A stretch of DNA of 64,000 nt from Lytechinus variegatus (Eukaryota > Echinodermata > Echinoidea > Temnopleuroida > Toxopneustidae): positions 16,452,402 through 16,516,401 of the forward strand of contig NC_054756.1 of assembly GCF_018143015.1 (NCBI RefSeq). Reading direction: 5' to 3'. A program made the translations under genes and the position numbers. Positions 53,206-62,835 of this stretch are shown here, piece after piece. Positions within the stretch are counted from its first letter, which is position 1. Every line of letters begins with the position of its first letter. Under the pieces are notes generated by a model. The model was not told where the DNA came from. It did not search any database and saw only the letters and a list, made by a program, of their open reading frames with translations.

Positions 53206-54312
53206 CGGGTTTTATTAGTATAAATGTATCATGATAAAGCATGACAACCAATATTGGCGAGTTTTAATCCAAATCTGAATGATGAAATTATAACAAAAGG
53301 GAAATAACATTGTTCCATGTTTTAAACCCTTCTTCCCTTGGTTTTGTTTAGTAAAATACATCCCCCCAAAAAATAAATAAAAATAGAGAGAGAACACCGC
53401 ACTGCTGTCGCCCTCTGTCCCCTGTAATACTGCCCAACTTTAATATAAGTAGCATTGGAATTTTTTTGGAATAAGTTTTATACAAAATTTGAAAAACGGG
53501 ACATTATAGATTTTGTTCCATCTCAGTCCCATCTCCAAACTTTGACAAAATTGCCCCCCCTAAGATGACAGACCTCCCCGCGCCTATTTTTTTTCATTGA
53601 TTGTAAGAAATGTTTTAGAGTAAGAGAAATTATCTGAAATACCGTTTTTATTGTCCAGCTGGGATTTCAGTAATTAACTGATAATCATTTTTAGGTCTAC
53701 CTACGTTTTCCGTAAAGGTTTGTCACACGTAATCATTCTTGATATTATTGTTATACCAAATATCTGTCTTTCTCTCTCATAACACACTTGTATCTTAGTA
53801 TTCACATTCCGTATGTTACTTTGCTGCCCAGGTAATTATATGAAAAAATGGATAGAATGACAAATGTTTAATAGAAAATGGTATTCGATTTAATAAATTC
53901 ATTCGTGTAACAAAAACCAGCAATATACATAATAGAAACATACAAAACATTATAGAAGATTACATTTAATTACATATGAAATAGACAAACATGATAAGAA
54001 AGTACAACTTTTTTTTTTTCAGATTCATTTAAAAGAGTTAATACGCCCGTTAATCATGTCTCGGAATATTTTGCCAAATTCGATTCATTATCAAATATCC
54101 TTCATTTTAATCAAACGATGATATTCCAGTTTACGTATACAAATTTAGTTTCCTTAAGATTGTTTTGACAATGTTGCATCAATTTGGGAATTATAGGACA
54201 TTAACCAGGCAACTTACAAATATAAAATTATTATAATAATCAATTAATCATAACCATGATTTTGTTGACATATGAAGAAGACAGGTGTTTGACCAGAGCA
54301 TACTGACCGATC
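53206..54312. other. AT-rich intergenic DNA
   Basis: No gene seen. A short C-rich patch lies at 53555-53580 (GCCCCCCCTAAG). The ORFs are short and not protein-like. Confidence 0.4.
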
Positions 54313-54459
54313 TGGGGTCCGTTGCTGAAAGAGTTGCGTTTAAACGCAAGTCAAAGAATCAATCGCAAGTCCCAAATGTGCGCTGTTGATTGGTTGAAAT
54401 ACAAGTTGCGCATGATTTTTAGAATTGCGATTGATTGCAACTCTTTCTGCAACGGGCCC
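54313..54459. mobile_element. Foldback MITE (GGGGTCCGTTGC ends)
   Basis: Left GGGGTCCGTTGCTGAAAGAG then TTGCG; right GCAACTCTTTCTGCAACGGG then CCC. Middle halves GCAAGTC/GACTTGC-like. Small and complete. Confidence 0.7.
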
Positions 54460-57400
54460 AGTTCTGATATCCGTATAGGTCAGTGCTCGGGTCCCGTCTT
54501 CACAAAGAATTGCGAGTTATCAATACCTTCTATGGAAAGCCAAATGGGCCTTATTTCCTTTTCCCCGTCAGAAAATGCACTTGGAAACAATGAAATAAAA
54601 AATATTGATTACTTGTTACTTTTATATATGCACGGTTATCTGTATAATTATATCTTTTGAAATGTGTAACTGAACGGTAATGATTGGTAATGGTGCTATG
54701 CATGGTTTCAATAGTTTTGTTGATAATAATTATGATCAAACGGAAATCCCCTAAATGCTGTTCCCAATATTTTTGAGGCATTACAACCCCAGGCCGCTCC
54801 GTAGAAGTACTGAAGTCCTACATGAAGGCCTATATGCAGGCCGCATTAAAATTGCAATTAACAATATTCAACTCGAAGGCAGTGGATATAAAACCTCGCA
54901 AATATAGCACGTACCATTAATGGTGTTTGTTAATATTAATAATCTTTTTTCGTCAGAATGGAGTTACTATAATTGCAACTTTACACCAAAAACCGTTCAG
55001 TTTTATACAATCATTTTTTTCCATTCAGAGCAGATCGATTTGTGTAGCCTTCGTACTCGCCCACGTAATGGTGCCTATATTCTGTTTCATACAATATGCT
55101 CCCACGCCCAGGCCGATTTTAATATGCCCTCTTCTTTTTTCAAATCATTATCGACAGACAAGCTACTCTGACAGAGTTTCTCTGAAAAACACTCGAACCA
55201 GAACCTTATACTACCAGCAACGATCCGTTTTAGAGGTTACATATAAAAGTTGCGTCTACATTATTATGAATGTGTTCATTCTTTCGATCAGTTCACGTAT
55301 ATAGTACTGTATATAGACTGGGTGTGTCCATACAGATTGAATTTAATGTCTGTTATGAACATGGTATGAACATCTGCTGTTAAATGATATGGCAGAGTCA
55401 AGAGTGACTACCCCTGCAATTACAAATGAACAATACCATCCATAATTATGGTGTCCAACATGACCCGAAACATGGGTTGAATAATGGCACGAGGTAAATA
55501 GGATAGACAAGTAATGGGCAGTTTGTTTGTATTAACATGATTAACACACTGCAAAACAATGTACATTGATTAGAAAGAACCAAGTTAAATACCAGTTTGA
55601 ATATGAAATACCGTGCTAACGTAAACTAACGAGTTTGTGATGAAAATACCGATTAGCCAGCGTTTTTGTTGCTGCTTATTTCAATTTTGTATTGCATTCA
55701 CGATTGTATTCAAAATTACTTTATACGCATAGTCAAAATCGGTCAGTGACTGATAGAAGTATCAATGATAAAAAAATATATAAAAACTGAACACAGAAAT
55801 TGAAGTTCAGCAAGAATATTCTTACTGGTGGCTTAATTGCTTTCGATATTGAGCTGATGTGAGGGAACAACTTCTTGTTTGACTGTGGTAGGCATAAGAG
55901 CCTATAATTTTCAACAGAACTGATAATATCAAAAAGGGTATTTTTTAATGGTTTTTAAGTTGAACCTGTGTGAATAAAAGAAACTCGTCGCTTAACACCT
56001 TCACCCGCCTCCCAGCTCCCTACACAATGACGACATTAAGAACGTAATGTGTGAAGTCAACCAGTGTTTCTTTTAGATGTTAACGAATTCAGAGTTAATC
56101 TTTAATGAAAAAAAAATAAAGTGTGTCTGAAATGTAGTGGGAGTAAATTTTGATTAAATTTGGAACGGAAAAGAGTATAATATTCGCTTTTTTTAGAGTG
56201 ACCCAATGATCAATCAAGCAGGACTGATGACTGAAGTCAAGAGTTGAAATTATAAACATTCACTCACAATTTGATAAAAGTCCACAATTATTATTGAAAC
56301 TTTATTCCTTCAAGTGTGAACCTTTTCAATGATTTATTTTGAGTAGTAAAGTACGTGGACTTGAGGTGATTGTGACAGTATGAGCAACCGGGGAGTAAAA
56401 ATTAAAGCGTGAACTACGACAATGTTCGGTCAAGCGGGAGAGCCTATCCGAGATAAAACTTGAAGTTCATAAGATCAAGTCTGAGAAATAATGAAAAAGA
56501 GTGAGTTATGAGAATATCAGACTTCTATGTACTTTATCCTAATTATGTAAAAGTTTATATGTGCCTCGCAAAAAGATGCCAATTAATGAATTAGGATTCC
56601 TGTTATACTTGTCCTATAGATTAACATGCAAACGACCATCTAATACTTCCATATCCATACCTTCTCCTCTAGCTATTCTCATGATTATGTCGAGATTTGA
56701 ACCATGTTAAAACGAGAATTTTCTTTTCCCCTTCAAACTTAAACATTAGAACAATCATGACATGATTAACGGTTACAAAAATATGATCACAATGTTTGTT
56801 TTTTTTCGATTTTTTTCTTTCATTTTCTGTTTAAAAAGATATACACATATGGTATACAAACGAGTAACGACTGTGTAGGCGTCTTTGAAAACAACACTTC
56901 ATGATAAAAGATATATTGCAAATTATTAAAAACAATGATTGATTGCTTCACTCGATATTATGCAAATCGATAAATTGATTTGTTTACACAAGACCTTGGG
57001 AACTAGCTCAGTAACCCAAATTCAAGCAGATAGCTGATAATTTCTTGTTCTCATTGAAACTCGTTTTAATTGTGCATAGTTAGTTCTGGTCATATCATTA
57101 TTTTATAGTATCATATTTTAATTCATTTTCTTCGATAAGTGGTGGAATTTAGTGGAAATTATTCAACTATTGCATAGATTGACGCCATCCACTTAATCTG
57201 GCCATAGAGCTATTACTAGCTCTATGATCTGGCTATAGGCCCATCCAAAAGTTCAAATAAATATGATAACAAATTGATTTGTAATAAAAAGCTCAATTGA
57301 TGCAAAAAATATTTTACTAAGCATAAAAAGGTAAGTAGGATTAATTTGGGGAGCATTAGATTTTTAATAGAAGAATAAGCAGTCAGGCTCCCCAGTGGAA

Positions 57401-57890
57401 TACCATTTGGATTATAATGCACAAAATGCTATTTGCGAAAGAGCCAATCATTGCGTCTGCAAATTTTAAAACATAACTAAGCAACCGATAGCCCATATGG
57501 AAGACGATACCATTTACAAATACTCGAGAGATAATGTACTTTTTTAGTACGGTAGGAAGACTGCATTCATATTGCTAAGACTTGAATTGCGTGTGAACTG
57601 TGTCCATTATATTACTATTTTTCCGACTGATATAGACTGTTGATATAGTCATTCTCGTGGGTCCCTGCCCAACACTTATGAAAAGTATCTACCATGCAGT
57701 TAAATCATAAATATGTAAAAATTATAAGATTACAATATTACATTTCAAACTTAATTGCATGAGTGGATCGAATTCCTTTGATAATTCAATGATCATCCCT
57801 TGAGGATATTGAAATCTATGTGAGGCAGTTCGTATCATTCCTCACTCTCATCATTACTTGGAACACCTACTCATTACAAATTATTGATCA
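54460..57890. other. Gene-poor intergenic stretch
   Basis: About 3.4 kb of AT-rich DNA with no recognised gene, RNA or clear transposon. A weak short palindrome is at 57194-57222 (CATAGAGCTA / TAGCTCTATG). Confidence 0.45.
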
Positions 57891-57894
57891 AACT

Positions 57895-58532
57895 AACCTT
57901 ATTGTGACGTCATAACTTTATTCATCTTCATCAAATCTATGAAATAGATACAACCGGACTTGCCTTTTATGTACCAAGTACTTCTTGTATGATTTCGTGG
58001 ATCTATGAAAGATCCCAAGGCACGTGCTTTAGTCAGCATAAAGTTGCCATAAAGATCGACGATAACAATGACTCCATATAGAGAGTATTTCAACAATGGC
58101 AGTCAATTACAATACAATATAAAAATTATTACAGGAGGATTTAAATCAAACAACGTGTAATATTATTAAAAACAAATTAAGTTAACAAAATCAGACTATC
58201 ATGGAGACCTTATTATGTCATCAAAGTACAATGTAACAAAGAAATTGCAATAATTGAGCATACATTATTTGTATTAAAAAAGCTGACCTCGAGGTCAGCA
58301 TGGTCTGCAATCATATACAACAAATTATATTTTGCAGAACCAACTCGAGGTTGACGGCATCGATGAGGTCAATGGAATGTCATCCAACGTGACTGCCACT
58401 GGCCAAAGAAGGCAGGTCAATGGTGTCAGGTGCGAAATAAAATCTTGCTCTGAAATTCCCAAACTTCAACCATCAATTAGCTGACAGTGATTGTCAGCAG
58501 TTAGATGGGAGTTCGGTCGTTGGTACTGTCGT
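57895..58532 (-). other. mos: Putative mos 3' UTR
   Basis: Downstream of the mos stop, the first AATAAA on the minus strand lies at about 57918-57923. The stretch contains four U-rich CPE-like motifs on the minus strand (at 58437-58442, 58273-58279, 58165-58171, 58119-58124). The transcript end is inferred. Confidence 0.4.
58282..58299. promoter_or_regulatory. 18-bp palindrome with paired nuclear-receptor half-sites
   Basis: GCTGACCTCGAGGTCAGC is perfectly palindromic and contains TGACCT and AGGTCA spaced by CG, an everted half-site pair. It lies 234 bp past the mos stop codon. Binding is not shown by sequence alone. Confidence 0.4.
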
Positions 58533-59789
58533 TCAAGCGACGTCATCGACACCGAGACGCATCTCCAGCTCTCTCATGATCTCCCTCGCAGTCGGTCGGT
58601 CTTCGGGTTGTTTCGGCCAAGCCTTCGTGATAAGACGGCGATACCAGTCGTTTTCTATCTCGTTCTCGTTGTCGGGGAACTTTGGTCGCATGTCCTTGGC
58701 GACGACCCCGAAGATGACAACATGATGATTCTCCCCTGCGTACGGCGTCTCTCGCGTTAACATCTGCCAAAGTGTGATCCCAAACGAATAGATATCGGCT
58801 TTGGTCGTAGGCGCGTCACCACACAACAGCTCCGGTGCACGATATCCGCAGGTACCAGTTAGGTAGGATCGATTTGTAGGGCTTCTGAGACCTTTGCCAT
58901 TCGAGCCAAAGACTTGTTGAGAACATCCATAATCACATAAGCGACAAACATCGTAATCATCGACAATGACATTCGCTGGCTTGACGTCCAAGTGAGCAAT
59001 GTTATGTGCATGGGTATATTGCAAGGCACGGATAATGTGAAGAGCGAAATTCGAACGGCGTGCCAGCGGCAACCTCTCTGAAGTTTCGTTGATCAGTTGT
59101 TGAAGGTTCCGCTTCCCCGCGTACTCCATGATGATAAAAGCACCAGCGTCGAAGTCTTCGACGGCACTTGTGGCTAGCACGTTGACGATGTTCTCGTGCT
59201 TTAAGTACAGGGCATTGACTTCCGCGCGAAAGCTCTGAAGCATCGCTGCGGCATTTGTCCTTCGTGGGCGCAGTACCTTGACGGCCACTCGTTGACCGCA
59301 GTACTTCCCGACAAACACTGATCCAAACCCGCCACTGCCAATCAAACCTTCCACATGAAAGTCATCCGTAAGAAGATCCCTTGGCCTCACTGACACAGTA
59401 TCATTGTTGTTATCCGTGACACAGTGGTATGTTGTCCTTGACGCATGCTGGTGCGTTATGATCCTAAACTTTGAATTCATAAGTGACTCCTCCATCTGAA
59501 ATTCACTGTCTCCTTTTAAAATAAAAGCACTCTGTAGTCCCACTGATTTTTTCCTCTTGTTAGAATTGTGACAATATACCTCTGCTGAGTGATATTCTCT
59601 TGTCTTAATCACACAGTCAGTGTGTCTCCTTCGTTTGAGATCAAACGTTTCTGAATCACAATCTCTGGGCGCTAAAAGGTTTTCAGTGGATATTGTCCTC
59701 TTCGAGCGTTGCAGGTATGCCTGATATATCCGCAGAAAGGCGAAATGCCGAGACAAAAGCCTTAGAATCACTTCAAATATTTTCGTCAT
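58533..59789 (-). CDS. mos: Mos serine/threonine kinase, intronless
   Basis: Mos is the oocyte MAPKKK that activates MEK and MAPK and controls meiotic arrest and maturation. The frame is a single 418-codon exon, as in vertebrate MOS. Kinase motifs: P loop GSGGFGSV (151-158), VAVK with K171, alphaC Glu190, catalytic loop HLDVKPAN (D268), DYG (286-288), YRAPELL (APE 318-320), and ADIYSFGITLWQM. HLDVKPANVI..DVCRLCDYGCS and KADIYSFGITLWQM closely match human MOS (HLDLKPANIL..DVCKISDFGCS; KADIYSFAITLWQM). The start is the first in-frame ATG at 59787-59789; the frame extends upstream to an in-frame TGA with no other ATG. The N-terminal extension of about 140 residues is basic, Ser/Thr-rich and longer than the roughly 60 residues of human MOS. 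The metal-binding motif is DYG, not DFG. Other kinases are much less similar. Confidence 0.92.
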   Translation of the reverse strand: MTKIFEVILRLLSRHFAFLRIYQAYLQRSKRTISTENLLAPRDCDSETFDLKRRRHTDCVIKTREYHSAEVYCHNSNKRKKSVGLQSAFILKGDSEFQMEESLMNSKFRIITHQHASRTTYHCVTDNNNDTVSVRPRDLLTDDFHVEGLIGSGGFGSVFVGKYCGQRVAVKVLRPRRTNAAAMLQSFRAEVNALYLKHENIVNVLATSAVEDFDAGAFIIMEYAGKRNLQQLINETSERLPLARRSNFALHIIRALQYTHAHNIAHLDVKPANVIVDDYDVCRLCDYGCSQQVFGSNGKGLRSPTNRSYLTGTCGYRAPELLCGDAPTTKADIYSFGITLWQMLTRETPYAGENHHVVIFGVVAKDMRPKFPDNENEIENDWYRRLITKAWPKQPEDRPTAREIMRELEMRLGVDDVA

Positions 59790-59797
59790 TGTTCTTG

Positions 59798-59857
59798 TCA
59801 GCTGTGACTTCCAATAACTCGAATAGAAAGGCACAGCAATGCGCTGGCAATTGTCAT
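59798..59857 (-). CDS. Upstream ORF (19 codons) of mos
   Basis: An ATG at 59855-59857 opens 19 codons (MTIASALLCLSIRVIGSHS) and stops at TGA 59798-59800, leaving 8 nt before the mos ATG. It is in another frame. If transcribed, it could limit translation or force reinitiation. The peptide itself may be unimportant. Confidence 0.35.
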   Translation of the reverse strand: MTIASALLCLSIRVIGSHS

Positions 59858-61260
59858 GTCAATCGAGTGAGAGTGAAAATGGTAATTGATTGTTAAGAAA
59901 ATCTCGGCATTTTGCGAGGCAAATGTATATGCTTCTCATCTGCATAACGATGTAAACAGCGACAGGTGCATAAAGTGGTCTAGACTTTTATTGATTTATT
60001 TCAGCCTACCCTGGGCAACCTAGTGGTGTTATTTTGTTTAAATGGGAACGCTTGATATTCCTGTCATCGCAGAATTGTAAATTTGAAAATAAAAGGCATG
60101 ATCAAAATACCACAGACATTGAAAGAAAGAGATACCGCAATCTGCAATCATATCCTTTGAAATGTCAATTTGAAGATTAATTCAGGAGTGTTTCATGACT
60201 TAGCTCATATTTCTGTGCCCTCATACTCATCTAACTGTCAGTGTATGCATGGTATGGTAGCTAGCAATAACACATCTCTGAAATCCAAGAATTTCGTGTT
60301 TCTTATCACATAGAGGCAGAAGTAACAGTGATAAGATTAATATTTTTCAATAAGGAATGCGATGCCAGAAAAGGGATGTTATCCAGCGTGAAGTACAGAA
60401 AAGTTCCAAAAATAACGACAGTCATTTATGATGAAAGTTTCGAATGTATATGATCAGGACATAAAGTCCATAGAGCAAGATCGATTTGTCAAGATAGTAG
60501 TCAACTCGAGGAGTTCGGTCTCGAAAATCCATTTACAATTTTCCAGTCGATCAAAAGTCCACATTGCATTAAAACGATTTGTCATTAGCCAAAGTATAAT
60601 TTTGCAAATAAAAATGAATGATGCTTATCCATGGGATGTTAGCATCTTTGCTAATTATTGTTGCGTCTCCTCGTTTATATTATGATCATCGCGTCTATGG
60701 TATTTCTGAAGTAGCTCTGGAGTAGCTCTGGAGGAATCTTCTGAAACTTGATCCTGGTTGAATCTTCGCAGTACAGTTGGATCCGTCACAGATTTGCCCC
60801 ATTGCAACCCCCAAAGTATTTCCATCAGCAAGGATTGCAGTAGAGCAAACACACTTTAAGCGGCTAGATATGGTTAATAATACAAGTATACAACTGTGGT
60901 ACACCCAAAACATGAACGATAAAGTAAAAGTCACTCTGTTGAATTGTCTGTAAGCTGGTAGAGCATAGGTCTCGATACTTGAAGCAATGACATTATCAAG
61001 GTAATACCGGCAAAACACATCCACACCCGTCAACCGACAGGCGTCGAATAGTAAGGGAGGCACGTTGGTAGTAATGTGTATGTATTTTTTATTATTTTTC
61101 TTACTGTATTACATTTCAGTATTGCTTTTCCCTGTGTATCAGTAATTGTGTTAGATGAGTAAAGACCATATGACAGGCGATACCAGCATATTTCATAGCA
61201 CACAAGAGATCGATTACCTATTATTGAGATTACAAGATAAAGGTGCGTATACTGTCGCTA
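59858..61260. other. mos upstream region, no clear gene
   Basis: It should hold the mos promoter; I see no clear TATA box. Minus-strand frames at 60655-60852 and 60695-61063 are the only ORFs of note and are treated as unproven. Confidence 0.4.
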
Positions 61261-61264
61261 TCCG

Positions 61265-61266
<2 letters not shown>

Positions 61267-61305
<39 letters not shown>
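61267..61305. repeat. TA microsatellite
   Basis: About 19 uninterrupted TA dinucleotides. Confidence 0.95.
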
Positions 61306-61308
<3 letters not shown>

Positions 61309-61479
61309 ACCATGAAGCTTAAGTTCACAGAATAATGACACAAGACATGAAGAACGGGTCAAGATAAGTGGTCTTTGATTCAACAATAATGACAATGGAT
61401 GTTCAGTCGACCGTAAATTATGATGGCACATTAATTTTTTTTATCATAGGTAGTGCTAAATCGAGATAACTGATGGAAA

Positions 61480-62378
61480 CAATAATTTTTTATTTGAAAA
61501 GATTAAAGCAAATGAGGGAGAAAATGGAAACTCAAAAGCAAAACAACGAAGCGACCGAGCTTGTCAGGGAGCGGCTTTTGCATTTAAAAAAAGTGAAATT
61601 GGAGGATATCGTGCACACTTTTGGCGATTTGTGTAAAAATATTCATTAAAAAATACAAGTTTTTCAAAGTGCCATTGAAATTTCGAAGCTACAGGGGGCC
61701 CAAAATGCTTGTAAGGCCATATACGCAGCGGAAGGGGGGGGGGGGGTAGTTGATTCCTCCTCCGCTGCGTATCCTTCCAAACGAACATTAATTTTTTTGT
61801 TACCTTGTTAACCCTTTCAAATTTTCAATGTTAACGCTCTTGCTTCAACAGTATGACCCCCCCCAACAAAAAAAATCATGGTCATAGGGGGCTAGGGGAA
61901 TCCAAAATACAATAAAAGGGGGATGGTGAGAGAGAGAGAAAGAGAGAGGGGGGGGGGCAGAGAGGGGAGAGGGAGAGTGGGGGTGCCGTAAGAAATAGAG
62001 ACAAACATAACTAGGCCTTCTTTCTTTCTTTCTTTCTCTCATTTTTTCATTCTTTCTTTTTCTTTCGCTTTTTCTTCTCTTTTCTTCTTTCATTTGCTTT
62101 TTAATCCCCCTCTACTTCCGTCCTTTCTTTCTTTGTCTCTTTCTCTTCCTCATTGTCACCTTCATCTTCTTATCTTTATTTTCTACCTTTCTTTAATTCC
62201 TTTCTTTCTGTTTTTCCCTGTTCTTCAAGATCTTCTCCCTTTCTTCTTCTGTTTTTTAATGTGTTTTTTTTCCTCCTCCTTTTCTATTTCTACCCTTTTC
62301 CCGTTATTCTCTATGTTCTTTCTGATCTTTGCAGATAATCATTCTTCATAGCATTTATCATCTGAGCCGACAAACATT
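61480..62378. other. Repeat debris with a long CT-rich tract
   Basis: Holds a 12-bp stem inverted pair (ATACGCAGCGGA at 61721, TCCGCTGCGTAT at 61761) around a G run. A G/A-rich tract (61915-61985) is followed by a pyrimidine-rich TTTCTTTC tract (about 62015-62325). The ORFs here are low-complexity. Confidence 0.5.
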
Positions 62379-62530
62379 GGCGGCGGAAGCCAAAAATTTT
62401 AGGAGGGGACAACCAAAAAAAAAAAAAAAGGGTCTCAACCCAAACATTTTAGGGGGGGACGTAGGAAAATCAATTGATAAGCAAAAAAAAAAAAAAAAAG
62501 GTCTTCAACAACAAATTTAGGGGGGACTGT
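62379..62530. mobile_element. Element terminus with GGCGGCGGAAGCC start
   Basis: Begins like the element at 17530 (GGCGGCGGAAGC) and carries two successive forms of AAAATTTTAGGAGGGGAC / AAACATTTTAGGGGGGGACG, with poly-A runs between. It leads straight into the iteron cluster. Confidence 0.4.
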
Positions 62531-62752
62531 TACACCCACAAATGTAATAATCGCCCACAAATGTAATAACGCCCACAAATGTAATAACACTTTACCCACA
62601 AATGTAATAACGCCCACAAATGTAATAACACTTTACCCACAAATGTAATAATTTCACCCACAAATGTAATAATGCACTTTACCCACAAATGTAATAATTT
62701 TTGATCGCCCACAAATGTAATAATGACTTTACCCACAAATGTAATAAATTTG
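62531..62752. repeat. Iteron cluster, CCCACAAATGTAATAA units
   Basis: About ten direct copies of CCCACAAATGTAATAA, all in the same orientation, separated by variable spacers of about 2-15 nt, several of which contain CACTTTA or GACTTTA. The unit is nearly invariant while spacing varies. Confidence 0.9.
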
Positions 62753-62835
62753 AAGGGATTTTTGGCAAATCCGTTCTAAGCTAAAATCGTAAAGTAATGC
62801 GTTCATTTAGCACAAACGTGCAAAGTCTCATTTCC

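Noticed and set aside
59790-59834. Extending Mos to a 433-codon product
   Set aside because: The upstream codon at 59834 is GTG, not ATG; no ATG lies between the in-frame upstream TGA and 59789.
62094-62351. Leu/Phe-rich membrane protein frame
   Set aside because: Translation of a pyrimidine tract (TTTCTTTC), which gives Leu/Phe/Ser runs in any such DNA.
62531-62752. CRISPR-like layout of the iterons
   Set aside because: The repeats are 16 nt with spacers as short as 2 nt, in an animal genome, with no cas genes.
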